51,623 nucleotides of DNA from Helochares maculicollis (Eukaryota; Arthropoda; Insecta; Coleoptera; Hydrophilidae), in assembly GCA_033557835.1 (NCBI GenBank), contig JAWQRO010000162.1:1-51623 (forward strand), written 5' to 3'. The notes beneath the pieces are model-generated. The model saw nothing but the letters and a program-made list of their open reading frames with translations. It had not been told where the DNA came from and did no database searches. Below are positions 12,011-24,044 of this stretch, piece by piece (position 1 is the stretch's first letter; each line of letters starts with the position of its first letter). A program made the position numbers and the translations under genes.

Positions 12011-14239
12011 AATTTCATAGTCAAATTTACAAATTTTCTTATGCACATGGGAACAACAAAAAATAAACGTTAATTCGACCTAATAGTCTGGGTAACAAAT
12101 TTTGATTTGCGATTGTACTGAAATAATAATAAATCCTGAAGATCCACTTCAAAAACGAATTGGACGAAGGGGCCCCCAGAACGTAAAGATATCTCGAAAT
12201 GTTGTTTAGTGGATGTACAAGAATGTAATAAACAAGGTATCATATCAAATTAGGTGTCGCCAGAACATGATTGCACCAATATTATCGATTAGCACAGTCG
12301 AGTAGTCATATTAAATTCAAACACTCAACATGAAATAACCAGATTCTCGGATTCGGGCTCTCTTGACTGATAGGATAGTACGAGGCCACTCCAGCTCTGT
12401 ACAGATTTTGCTTCAATTCGATTTTCTGAAAAAATAAAACGGTTCGCCTGATAAACTGTGTTAGTCGAATTGATAATCGTAGCGTCTGTGCGAGCTCGTA
12501 GACAGGCCCAGGGCATAAATAGGCTGTTTTACGAGTTTTCAAAGGGAAATTAAAGTTTTACGCCTCTGTTATGACGCCACCTCCCTTCACCCCGATTTGT
12601 CGCCGCCGCCCGCTGTCTGGAGTTCAATGGAGATGTCGCTGACTACGGCCGATTTACCTGTTGAACATCGGGCGGCGGCCGCAGCTCGCGGACTTGGGCT
12701 ATCAAAACTGTATTATTTATGGAAGTTTTTAAGCGAACACACACATTTACACTCGCATTCACACACAAATATTCACATTCACACACAAATAAATTAGTAA
12801 TCATGCATGTTTTGCGTGACGCGGTGTTTTTCTTGCCGGCGCGCGGCGATTAAACGCGAAAAATAAGAATGTATTATTACTTCTGATGTGTTTATATTTG
12901 ATAAGATTCAATTAAACATTTTTTCGGGCAAGACCAGAGGGTTACTCCGGTTCACTTTCGCGTGCAGGGCTGCAGCTCGGTGGCGGTTTCGCTTTCTATT
13001 CGGAAATGATAATTATTTTCGGACAGAGCGCAAGGCCGATTTTTTTGGCCTGCTCGAAACCAATTAATATTGTAATTTTCACGTCAAATTTTCATTTAAT
13101 TTCGTACATTATGCAAATTAGCCTGGCTGTATGCTTTCGTCATTCGTACCCTAATTATCAAATGCAAACAAAGAAGGAGCCGTTGCATATTTGGCGGCGA
13201 TAATGTAGTTTAATTATCCCACTGTTTCGTATCGGGCGCGACAGCAACGAGTTTGCCGGCGGCGCAGCGGGCGGCAGTCTTATTTTCTAGGATACATTAT
13301 TCTAATGTGCTGCCTATGGGTTGCTGTAATGGCTATGAAGCTTCTATGAGTGACTCCAAATTACCGTTTTCTGACGACACCAGCCTTCAGCATTGCGTTT
13401 TTATAACAAACAATGCATTAAGGGATTTTTGTTCCGACATTTTGGTCATCTGAAAGCCAGTTTTGCATCCTTTTTAATCATCTGTTGAGTATTATAGATG
13501 CTTAAATAAACTAACATATACTTTTAGAAAGCGTTATAAAATCCAAGAACTAGACATTCAACATCAGGATTTTGAATGATCTTTGCGTTGTGAGTAAAGT
13601 TATATCCGTTTTGTAAATTTTCTGTATCTGTGGGGATGTATATCCGTATACAGGATAACGCAAAATTCTTTAGGTTTAATCATAAAATTTCACATAAGTA
13701 CCAAGCACAGAATTGATATAATAAATCTGATCATTTAAATAGATCTTTGGTGTCGGAACTCCTTTTGATTCTCAAATAAGGTATGAACCTAAGCTTTTGA
13801 TCATTAAATAGCAGAAGAGCCTGAATAGATAATCGGGAGACAATATTTAGAATATATAATACATAAGATATCATCGCCAGCACTACCTATTCCAAGTCCG
13901 AAAAGAATTTTGATAGGTCTCGCTAGTACCGTTATCCGCCGTAAAAAGGCTTTATTCATAGAACTGTCAAAACAGACCCTAAAACAGATGGAATACAGAT
14001 GACGACACGGCAAAGAAAAGGTGGCGATTTTGAAAACCAGACATTGATAATACCAAAATGGGTATAAATACAATATCATAAAGTACCACGAAAGGGAAGA
14101 GCAACTTAAGATCTTAGTCGAAAGCCGCGTAAAAATAATTGAAAATCACTTTTTATTGCATCTAGGCTGTAGTGACACTTTATACACTTCACCATGACTA
14201 TTTTATTAACTAAGATTATCATTCTAAGCATTTTCTATT
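12011..14239. other. 5' region part 3: no host exon recognised
   Basis: Contains the GC-richer islands described separately. A stretch at about 13945-14040 (ACAGATGGAATACAGATGACGACACGGC) resembles 16375-16430 in weak direct-repeat fashion, flanking the dead LINE. It may be part of the same or a related element. The frame at 13804-14079 (minus) has no recognised family. Confidence 0.6.
12530..13290. other. GC-richer CpG-containing islands in otherwise AT-rich DNA
   Basis: Blocks at about 12560-12700, 12820-12860, 12940-13000 and 13190-13280 are clearly GC-richer than the surroundings. They include CCGCCGCCCGC, GGGCGGCGGCCGC and GCCGGCGGCGCAGCGGGCGG. Non-repetitive sequence with intact CpG in an insect intron or flank often marks a regulatory element, a 5'UTR exon or a promoter. 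The frame at 12597-12797 resembles no protein I know. A CAYACA run near 12736-12790 is simple sequence. Confidence 0.5.
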
Positions 14240-15915
14240 TACAATCCGAAAGAAATCCCACCCAGTCGTACTCATAAACTATACAAATCAATTGTTCGGA
14301 CCCAGTGCTACGACCGAACTCAATCACAAGCGGCGAAGATTTGTCTGGGATTAATAAGATCAACCCCGGACAACTTTGCTACGATCGAAGCTAGCCTCCC
14401 GTCCATGATAGTGAGTGGTGGATATTTAACAGATAAATTTAACAGTGAAAAATACAATATCGGGACCCTTTCTTGGTTAATTAATTAAATGAAATTGTGC
14501 GAGCCCAAATTAGCAATAAATATTTGGCATATTAAGAAAAAAACTTAATAGAGTCATTTACATAGTATTAATACATTGAAAATCATAAATATCAATGAGC
14601 CTCCGATTTTTGACTGCCCATCAGCAGCTCAAATACACAAATGCCAAGTACGGTTAAATATGTTCGAGAACATAACTAAGATCCAAATCGCAAACAGATT
14701 TCATGAGCTCGCCGTGACCGAGTTCAAGGAATACGAACATTTATATACAGACGGTTTTGTTAAATTAGATGAGGTAAATACGCTTATTTAGTCCCCGTAA
14801 GGAATTATTAGCCCTCTATTAGATTACCAGGCCATACTTCTGTGGTAGCAGTAAAAATTAATATCAAAGAAAAAACAAGTTTTTATCTGCTCAGATTCTA
14901 GGAGTGTTCTATCATTAATAATAAGCCATCCTTTTTTATGGAGAGCAAATTTGTTGATCTTTTTTTTTTATTTATAATTAAAAAATGTTTAAGATGCTTC
15001 AAAATGAAGCTTGTGTAACTCTTATGGACTCCCTCTCATAATTACAACCCAGGAAATTAGAAAGCAGACTTATTGGCAAAATCTGATTTACTTCTGGATC
15101 CAGTTGCTCAATCAAATCAAGGCCATTTCGAAATGATTCCCAAAATAAAATAGTATACTCTAAAATATTCTTATTTGTTCAGATCCTTGGAGTATCCTGT
15201 CATCAATCAATAAGCCTTTCTTTCCAAAGGCGAGCAAATTTTTTGATCTTAAAATTAAAACGACATTATTCGAGGTGCTTCAAAATGAAGTTTCTGTAAC
15301 TGTTTTATGGATTCCCTCCTATGATAACATCCCAGGAAAGCATTCTTATTGGCACAATCTGGTTTACTTCTGGATCCAGGTGCTCTATCAAATCAAGACC
15401 AGTTCGAAATTAGACTTTCTGGATCTGGATAGTTGATTAATCAGATCAAGACTATTTCGAAATGATTCCCGAAGTAAAAGAGTCTGCTCTAAATTCATGG
15501 CAGTCCATTTGGGAACAATCATCCACAGATAGGGCGACTACATTCGGGTCTCTCCAGCTGAAGGTTTCTTTTAATACATGGTTTAATGCCAGAAAAGATT
15601 TAAATCGAGAATTTATTTCATTTATATCAAGAATCAGATCAAATCATGGTCTCTCTCCCAAACACTTGCGTGGGTTTGGCTCCCGATACTCTCTGCTATT
15701 GTGGAGAGGGTGGAGATCTCAACCATTATTCTTTGGTTGCATCAGGTTGCATTGACCGGACTAACGAAATAAACTACTTAAGGTCACGATTAGTAAAAAC
15801 TAATATCCCTCTACCATTGTCCGTGTATACTATTCCTGAAATCACACCTGTCTCTACGTTTCAACTGATTTTTACGTATATCAAAAGGTTTAAAATTAAA
15901 TTTAAATTAAATTGA
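14240..15915 (+). mobile_element. Dead non-LTR retrotransposon: RT end, RNase H and C-terminal tail
   Basis: From about 14255 the frame reads KLYKSIVRTQCYDR, then ICLGLIRSTPDNFATIEASL, the end of a Jockey-like reverse transcriptase (LYKSIVRS.LDYG...RICLGA.RSTP). It continues to 14791 with AQIHKCQVRLNMFENITKIQ and EYEHLYTDGF, the YTDGS start of the RNase H domain. After a stop, RNase H-like blocks follow (DSRSVLSSLI, LWIPSYDNIPG), then 15462-15755 and, after a -1 shift, 15646-15915 with RIRSNHGLSPKHLRG and DTLCYCGEGGDLNHYSLVAS, a C-X-C-X6-H-type C-terminal zinc-knuckle tail. Stops and frame shifts break every segment. No 5' half, endonuclease domain or RT active site was found. Confidence 0.78.
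14880..15460 (+). repeat. Tandem duplication of the RNase H segment inside the dead LINE
   Basis: Block A (about 14880-15160) and block B (about 15170-15460) align along their length. Shared words include TCAGATYCTWGGAGTRT, AGCAAATTTTTTGATCTT, GTGCTTCAAAATGAAG, TTACTTCTGGATCCAG and TTTCGAAATGATTCCC. The period is about 290-320 bp. Block B is followed by the element's C-terminal tail, so an insertion-like duplication within the element is the simplest reading. Confidence 0.75.
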
Positions 15916-18900
15916 ACTATAATTCTTATAGTAGACTGAATTTGAATGCAATTTTATCCCTCTATCCTATCCATATGCACTCATAATTCACAAATTAATT
16001 AGAACTTGCATAAAACTACTCAATTGCGATAATTTAAAAATTTACCTCAACTCACAATTAATTGGCAGCGATATGAAGTAATCCAGATGAAGCCTCTCAG
16101 CTTCGCCGTTTGTAACAATACTGGAATGGCTGGTTAGCTTTGAGTGCGGCTGTGCCAACATTGGAAGAAGAAGAAGGGAGAAATCGCACAGAAAATACAA
16201 AGAGTGCAGAAAGTAAAAAGAACTAATAGTGATGGTTGGATTGTTGGACAGAGTAGCTCAGAATGAGTTTACGCTATTGAAGATGGTCCCAAATCCTAAA
16301 AAGGGAGGAGGGTTAACAAGTGAAGCTTGCAATTTATCTCTCATTAAATGAACTGTGCTCACAAAACTATCAAAATAGTTTCGCCAAACGGACGGAATAC
16401 AAATAACGACACAACAATTATTTTGAAAACAGGTTTTATGGAGAATTGTTTGCTGGAACGTTACAACCTGGGACCGTAAAAAACAAAAGAATTATTGGTT
16501 AGACCTAGAGAGTCACAAAATAGATATAGTCAGAATCAGAAACAGAAATTAATAGTAACGATAAAGACAAGATAACATCTCAGAATTACATCTTCTTTTA
16601 CAACGCCTTTGATAACAATACTAGGGCACTGACATAAAATTACTACTATTTCATTTGTTGTAAATGAAATTTTCTAGTTTTGCAATTGAGCTTTTTTTTC
16701 GAAAACTACTTTGTGATATTTCATATATTTTATGACACAATTCAAGCAAAAATACTACTTCTTTGGCTGAACTCTTGGCGTGCTTCTACGAAATACTTGT
16801 GTTTTAGCCATAAGGCTTCTAGTCGATATTATTTAAATACATTCTGTAAATAAATGCTGAAAAAATCTACATAAACATGATTTCTACAAGTCTCTACAAG
16901 TCAAGAAAATCAATTCTTAGAAATCTTGACAGTTGTAAGAATAGTATTCTTCCAAAACAATAGACTGTGTAATAAATGATTCTCCAATCGCTTATTCTAC
17001 ATTCCCGAATTGATAGTCCATTCAATTTGTTGGGTTTGAAAAGGGAACAATGACCCAGCTCTTTAAACCATTATTTTGTATTTTAGATTTGAATGGATTA
17101 ACTGTAGAGTCTTATCAATCAATGGCAAAACAACCAAGGAATAATCGTCACCCAATCCCCCAATCTAATTAGCCCAGCAATTGCCAACGCGTAAACAAAA
17201 CCTGATAATTGAATTGAATCGACCATTGTACAGAGATAATACAATACAACAATATGTATGAGTTTAAGTTGTACCAGGCGTGTTGATGTTATTTATGGTC
17301 GTTTTATTTAACCAGTTTCATTAAATGAGTTGACAGTTGGCAATATAGTATGAAGTGTATTTTTACTCTCACTTGAGATCCGCACGTGGTCAACGCAGAG
17401 CAAGCAACGCAGCACCAACCCAACGCGGGGATCGCTTCATCGCGTTGTTTTCATCTGCCTCAAGAAAGTAAACAAAGTAATTAAAAATTATGCAAGTGCA
17501 GACCACACGTTCTTATTATCGTATTTGGGACTTGCAACGACGAATTATCCTGATTCGATGGGCTGCAAGCTGTGCCGATTTTGCTAACGTTTGCGACATG
17601 TTGATGTTTGTGGTATATTTTATCCTCTTTGTGATACGGAGAGCAATGCACCATTTTGTAAACGAAACTGTTTAATACCAATATTTATAGAGTAATATAT
17701 TTTTTGTGACCAAAAAATTGTTTTCTGATTGTCACAATAAATTGTGTTGCCTCAACGTTATCAGCGCATTGTTGATGCCTGATATATTTGGCCAGCCCTC
17801 ACTAATGTTTAAATAATTATTATTATTGTTGGTAGCAGTTTGTTTACGAGTTAAGTCGCCGCTCGCTTGCTCGCCTCGACTAAATTCTATCTATCTATCG
17901 AATGGAACGTCTATGTCTGTCTGTCTGTTTATAAATAAGTATTAGGTACACGCATGTTTTCGACTTATTATTATCTGGAAGTTAAGATTAACTGTTTTTT
18001 AAGTGTTACTAATTTTGAATAATTGTTTCAAGCTCGCAGTTTGAGCCTACTTTTATAGGTATAGCATTAATCAACTTCTCTCCTTCTGATTCACTTCAAG
18101 GATCAGAGGTTCTTTACGCTTACGCTTCACTCTGGCCTGATTTGGCCTCATTTTTTAATGGCCTCCTCATTACTCTTCTATTCCTCGCTTTAGTGGGTAG
18201 TTTTATTTTTTCGCCTGGGCTGTTGATATTCAAAAGCGAGAATCAGGAATCACTCTAGATTATTATTCGGCATTCAATATCGTTCCTCTTCTGATTCAAG
18301 TCACAGACAAAGAGTCATTTGATTTCAAATTTTGTTCTTGTAAGTTTACTGGCTGATCTAGCTTACCTATACTGTATCGTAAACTTCTTTTTATTGCATC
18401 TGGAATAAGTATATAACCATGTATATTACGGCTGTATGTGTATATCATTAAGATCTCCCCTTCTCTCAGTATGTTCGGCTCCCCAGTATTTTACCTGGGG
18501 TCAATACCCTGATCGTAAAATAGATACCAACAACCCCTTTTAACAGTTATAGCATTATAAATTCCAAGGAAAGTGGATCACATGTCCTACTATGCCATAA
18601 CAAATGCATCAATGTATATTTAGTCGTCATATCTCTTCACCCCGCGCAGTGACGCCTTCACCCCAACAAGAATAAGTATGTCATTCAAGCCGAGTCTATT
18701 AAACCCTTTCTTGTAGAGGAGCGAGACTCGGTTCTAGACCAAATAAAAAGGCTCCTCCGAGAACGAGCGGAGCGTCTCCTTTGCACGTCAACCTAAATTT
18801 AACCGGCTGACAAACGGCTATCTTGGAGAAGATATAATCATAGTGGCAAATACCTTTCCACCTTCCTGCCGGCGTTAATTTTGTAACAGCAACTATTAAA

Positions 18901-19019
18901 AATAATGGGCAAGAGTTGTTTTGTGCATTTTTTTACCAAGCTTTTCAGCTGGCGCCCTGCTAACCGACGATGTCTATCCCACAAGAAAAAAAAATGAACA
19001 TGCAGACGCCTGTTGGCGT
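15916..19019. other. 5' region part 4: no host exon recognised
   Basis: The segment 16100-16450 may be more retroelement debris, given a weak repeat shared with 13945-14040. A GC-richer patch lies at about 17380-17460. Overlapping opposite-strand frames at 17481-17681 are not convincing. Around 18480-18505 is a small inverted repeat, CCCCAG...CTGGGG. At about 18766-18805 the reverse strand shares AAATTTAGGTTGACG with the 5.77-7.78 kb repeat family. Confidence 0.6.
17889..17932. repeat. (TCTA)n/(TCTG)n microsatellite
   Basis: ATCTATCTATC is followed shortly by TGTCTGTCTGTC. This is a typical compound tetranucleotide run. Confidence 0.85.
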
Positions 19020-19450
19020 CATTCCTGCTCTATTCTGTTAAATTCTATTCGATTCCAATATGTTCTACTTGATTCTCCGCCATTCTATTTGGTCTTCTGC
19101 TATTTAATTTGATTTTGTTGCTACTCTATTCGATTCCCTTGATTCTATTCGAGTTCTCGCGATTCTATTCGATTTCCCACAATTCTAGTCGAATCCCTTT
19201 GTTTCTCTTTGAATCATCTTGATTCTATTTGAATCCCCTAGATTCTATTTGAATGCCCTAGATTCTATTAGAATTCTCTTGATACAATTCGAATTCCCAC
19301 AATTCTATTCGAATCCCGCGGATATCTTTGAATCTTTGCGATTCTATTCTGATTCCTGCGTTTCTATTTAAATTTCTGCGATTCTATTAGATTCCCTGCA
19401 ATTCTATTTGAATCTGTTATTTCATTCGATTTCTTTACTATTCTATTATT
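19020..19450. repeat. Minisatellite, about 20-bp unit (GATTCTATTCGAATCCC-like)
   Basis: About 20 loose copies of a 19-22-bp unit built on GATTCTATT[CT]GA[AT]T[CT]CC. The core TTCGAA is self-complementary. Variation between copies is high. Confidence 0.85.
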
Positions 19451-19544
19451 CTACTGTACTAAAAACAGCTTTAGCTATAACTTTTCTAACGCTCATCTAT
19501 AATTCTTTTACTTAAATCTTTTCGCCTGTGTGGATTTTCTACGG

Positions 19545-19800
19545 CCTTTCATGGGCCTCTTGTATATGGCTCTCTTGTCAAGGCTCTCTTGTCATGGCTC
19601 TATTGTATATAACTCTCTTGTCGATGACTCTTGTCATGACTCTCTGGTCATGACTCTTGTTAGTGTCACTTTTATTATGGCTTCCTTGTCTATGATCCTC
19701 TTGTCCATGACTTATCTATGACTCTCTTGTAATGGCTCTCTTGCTTAAGACTCTCTTGTCTACGATTTGTATAGCTCACTCGTGTACGATCATCTTGGCT
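19545..19800. repeat. Minisatellite, CTCTCTTGTCATGA-like unit
   Basis: About 15 imperfect copies of a 13-26-bp unit CTCTCTTGTCATGGCT / GACTCTTGTCATGA. It lies only about 100 bp downstream of a minisatellite with an unrelated unit. The frame at 19530-19721 reads through it but is repeat-derived. Confidence 0.8.
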
Positions 19801-20455
19801 ATAGCTTTCTGGTAATTTGTTGTCTGTTTGTCTTATCTAAAAGTCGATAGCTTCTGATAGTTCTCTTTTTAATCGCTCCTTTGTCAATGGTTTATTAGTG
19901 GGTTGATACTTGAAGGGTTTAAATTTTATGGGTCTTTACATGCACGGTTCGCGACCCTAACGGTTAGGTTTAGCCACGCATTTTCTATACGTAACGTTGG
20001 TTCAGCTTTAAAGTGGCAGGCGCCAGGTTTTTATTGATAAATCGTTAACTTATCGGGGACGCAGTTTATTACGCAGTTTATTGGTGAAGTTGCGTGAGAT
20101 CCAAAAATGGGCGTATCTATGTAAAATAATATCGGGGAATTATTGTAAATTTTGATAAAGATAGTATTATCATTATTGTTGTATAAATATTTAGTGGAAT
20201 AGTGTTTGACAATAGTGGTATCTACCAACACCATGATTTTTATCAGTCAATATTTGTGAAATCGCAAAAAAGTTGTTTTGTAATTTCGAAGCGTCGATTC
20301 ATTGTTTTGATCTCGAGCTAAATTGCCATATAAAAACATCACGTTAGCTCGACATGCGCAAGGAGGCACGTGCAACTTTCTTATAAATATTAGCAACACC
20401 CTAAAAATAAAGGATCGCGAGTTTGGACACCACTTAAAACCTGAGGCATAAAAAA

Positions 20456-20760
20456 CCCTAAATTGATACTTTTTCAGCTGCGACCTGGACAAGATTTCCT
20501 CTCAAACCTTAATTTTCAGTAGCTTCGTTTCTTATTTTGCCCAGTTCGTATTTTGCCCTTTATTCTTCTCAGAACCCTCAAGGATTACGATTATTAACTT
20601 TTTGAAAACCACTCGTTACATTGGACACAAAAACTCCCAAATTTGACAATTTTTCAGCTGCGATTTGAACAAGGTTTTCTCTGAAACATTAATATTGAGT
20701 ACACTTCGTTTCTTATTTGCCCAGTTGCTGTTTATTCTTCTCAGAACCTATATTTCCCTT
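20456..20760. repeat. Direct repeat, two copies of about 125 bp, 180 bp apart
   Basis: Both copies carry TTTTTCAGCTGCGA--TG-ACAAG-TTTYCTCT-AAAC, CTTCGTTTCTTATTT-GCCCAGTT and TTTATTCTTCTCAGAACC, at about 20470-20575 and 20650-20752. Nothing coding was recognised. Confidence 0.8.
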
Positions 20761-21374
20761 CCGATTTATTGCTTTCTTGTCCATTAGTTGCCGGTAATTC
20801 ACATGTATTGGTGCTTTCCTATTTTTTGATGCACTGTGCTTCTAATGAGAAATCTATTTTACAAACGTAATATTAAATGCCTTGAATAGCTTTATTGTTT
20901 TGCAGGAATTCATCTTCTTGTTGTTTGGTTTTGGTGTTCTCCATTGCTCGCAATTTTCCCCACATACTTGAATGTCTTGATCTGTTCTATATCTTCATCC
21001 TAGAGCTGTCATTATGCTTCGCGCTTTTTATGTCCTACGATCATTGTTGGTGTCTTTTCTGTTATATATCCCATCTTTAAATCTCTTGACCTCTGGCCTT
21101 ATATACTTACGTTTTCTTGTAGCTTCTTGATCACTGCAAAGTCTTCTGCGTTTCTTGATTTTGTGACTAGTATTATATACATTTTTCAGCATTCTATGTT
21201 GAACACAGTTTACAACTGACTACATTTTTTTATTTTTTTACCTGATTCATCTGACATGAAACTAAGCAATTCCACAAGGTTGTTTTTTTCTTTTCTTTTT
21301 CTCGGATATATGAAATGCAGAAGAATTGCCTTTACAGTATTTACGGTTTTTTGTGCAGCCTATCTTAATATGAC

Positions 21375-21547
21375 AGTTTTATCACGCTTTCTTCTTTTCT
21401 AAATCCACACTATTGCCTTTTTTTGGCATATTTTGGTTGAAATTTTTACACCCTGTAGAGTAGTTTTATCACGCTTTCTTCGTTTCTAAATCCACACTAT
21501 TGCCTTTTTTGGCATATTTTGGTTAAAATTCTTATACCCTGTAGAAT
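21375..21547. repeat. Near-perfect tandem duplication, about 87-bp unit
   Basis: TTTTATCACGCTTTCTTC begins each unit (21377 and 21464), and each ends in ACCCTGTAGA-TAGTTT. The units differ at only a few positions, so this is the youngest duplication in the 5' region. Confidence 0.88.
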
Positions 21548-23756
21548 AGTTTATATTTATAGGTTTGTTGGCTGTTTTCGTTTGAGGAATTGACCATATA
21601 CTACCTATTTGCCAGGTTTTGGTAGATATCTTGCCCTCTTTGCTGTAGGTTAACATCGGTTTTTAAAGCCGTTATACCACGCAGATAGTTTGTTCCTCCG
21701 TGATTAGTAGTTCTAAATGTATACATTTTTCTATGCTCAAACTAATTATTATTTAGCCATCATGTGTCATGGAAATATTTCGTTGTATTTATAACGTTGT
21801 TGGCTATTGTTTTTTTTTACAAATATGAGAGGAATATTGCCTAATTTTTTAGTTATGCTTCCACATTCCTTATTTCTTTTTAAATCCAGACATATTTCTC
21901 AGTCGAACTAGGCATATATTTTTTCCATTGTAGTTTTTAGAGTTATCTTTTGTATTTGTACCATTGTTAGCAACATTATTTTTTATAAATTGAGCATATA
22001 ATTCCTAGTGGCATGTCGGTGCGAACTTTCATTTCAGTGTTGGTATGGTTTAGCAGACTGGGAAGTTCACTATACCCCAACTCGTTGATGCTTCTGTTGC
22101 AGATTTCGTCACGAAACGCGATACAAAATGAGAACGTACTAAGATTTTATTTTGTAACGTATTTGTCAGTCTTGTTACATCTTCATTTATTTCATCGTCT
22201 TTTAAGAGCGTTTGACAGTAATCTGTTCATATATCCATAGTTTGATTCTTGCTTTTCTTACGGCCTATTTTTGTAGCTCCATAGTTTTCCCATTTTTCTT
22301 CGATATCCCATTGAACTACTATTTTCCTAGTTTTCAATATAACCTAGGGATAATTTTTGAACATATTTTACGACGCTATAATTTTTTGCGCTGTAGATAT
22401 ATTGAAAAATTTGTTGGTAGAGGCTTAGATTTATTAAAGATTTAAGAACCGAAACAGATATTTACACGCCCCCGCATTATACTGGGGAAAATGCGTTTAT
22501 CTTATGGAAATATGAGAGACTGTGCGTAGGCTTCCATGATGAACGGATCACGATGCTTGATTTTGAGTATTGTAGCCATCCCCCATAATCCTACTATTCT
22601 ATTCCAATTTTATTATCCTGGAAAGGCGAGACGCGGAAAATGAAATCATCGCTCGTAAAACCACGCAAGTTTACATAAAAATTTCACACAATCGAAGCTC
22701 GTAAGAAATCATTACTCATTTGTGAATGGAATAGTATATCCTCGAAATACGCTTAAACGCTTAATGCCGCTGCATGACGTGATTACCACCTAAAACTGTT
22801 GTCGACACGCCTTAATAAGGGTGCGTCTTGGTGAAACCCGGATGATTTGTAGAAGCTACTTCCTTGGGGCTTGTTCAACCACTATGTTTACTTATTAATC
22901 TGGAAAGAATAAAGATGTCATTCCCACAGGCACGCCCCTTCGCCCTCCTCAGTGACGCAAGCGAAGAACTCGGGCAACCTAGCAAGGCAAATACATACCT
23001 AGCCAAGCAAATACATAGGTATAGTGCAAATTTTATTGCTTCGTCACGATTATGTTATCACCTTTATTATACTCGACATGTACACACCGACGTCACGTGA
23101 TGCGCACCACTCGATCGTGTTTATTTACTCAACTGTAATATTTTTCAACATTCACTTAATTTTTGTTGTGTTATTATTAGCAATAATAATTGCTAATTCT
23201 TGGCGATAATGATTTCGAAATTGAATGTATTGATACCTGGAATGCGAGTGAAGATGTTCGCAACAGTCAAACTTAGTTAATCATGGTTTTCTCTTTGAGT
23301 GCGTCATGTCGGAAGAGTACCAAGTAGAGACCCAACTCTGATGATGAATAGATTGACCAATAGTTTCACAATATCCCTTGCAAACGACAACGAAGTAAGG
23401 CAAAATCAAATAAATCATCACAATTGTGCCGCAAAACAATTAATTGTTTGGTTATATTCAATACGTGCAATCAATGAGATGTCATTTGATTTCTTAATCT
23501 CAATATTATGCAATTGAATAAGCAGGTGGTATGATCAACCGGTTCATGTAACCATTGACAACATTGAGTGCGTAGCGAATATGCATGTAGTGTAAGCTAG
23601 TCCATAAAAGATTAACCAAATAAATAAAACCTTTACTCTTATTACAAAAATCGCTAGTGAAGAATTTACCAGAATACCGCAACCCATTGGAAATTAACAT
23701 GTGTAAGGTTTACCTTTGACCAGCCGCAATTCTAAAAAATACGGTGTCGGAAACTT

Positions 23757-24044
23757 TTACATGAAGAAATAAGGACGATTTGTTAAAAGCAGAGCATCAA
23801 ACAAATCTAAGTACGAATCTAAAAACAACATTTTGAGTGAAATATTGCAACCTAGGGCTACATAAGCTGAAAGAAGTTCTTAGATGATTTCTGGGTCGTT
23901 GTCAGCTTTTGTATTATCAAGGAAATTATGACAATTTTCTATTATAGCTGCCCAAGCTCTTTTTTCTGCTCTGTTTGACATAAAATTAAAACCTATCTCT
24001 GTCATAAGTTCTCGTATATGCGGACCAACAAAAATTCCTCCCAT
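23757..24044 (-). pseudogene. Decayed transposon-type ORF fragment (insect multicopy family, unnamed)
   Basis: The minus strand reads MGGIFVGPHIRELMTEIGFN, EKRAWAAIIENCHNFLDNTK, then an in-frame TAA at 23882-23880, then ELLSAYVALGCNISLKMLFL and DSYLDLF, ending near 23757. The pattern (L-P-L-H-I-L-K, A-W-F--NFLGN, LGC-MSLK-HFL-SHLD) is one I recall from a multicopy protein found in many insect and hemipteran genomes, where the domain ends in DEHGERFHQD. That terminal block is not visible here. I cannot give the family a formal name. One in-frame stop and a truncated C-terminus make it non-functional. Confidence 0.55.

Noticed and set aside
12597..12797. 66-residue frame in a GC-rich island
   Set aside because: Ala/Pro/Ser composition followed by a CACA run. 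It looks like GC-island and simple-sequence artefact, with no family match.
17380..17445. Sequence resembling a cDNA-library adapter (GTGGTCAACGCAGAG ... ACGCGGGG)
   Set aside because: Match to SMART-type oligo is interrupted (missing AT and TAC), and the flanks continue as normal genomic DNA. Coincidence is more likely than contamination.
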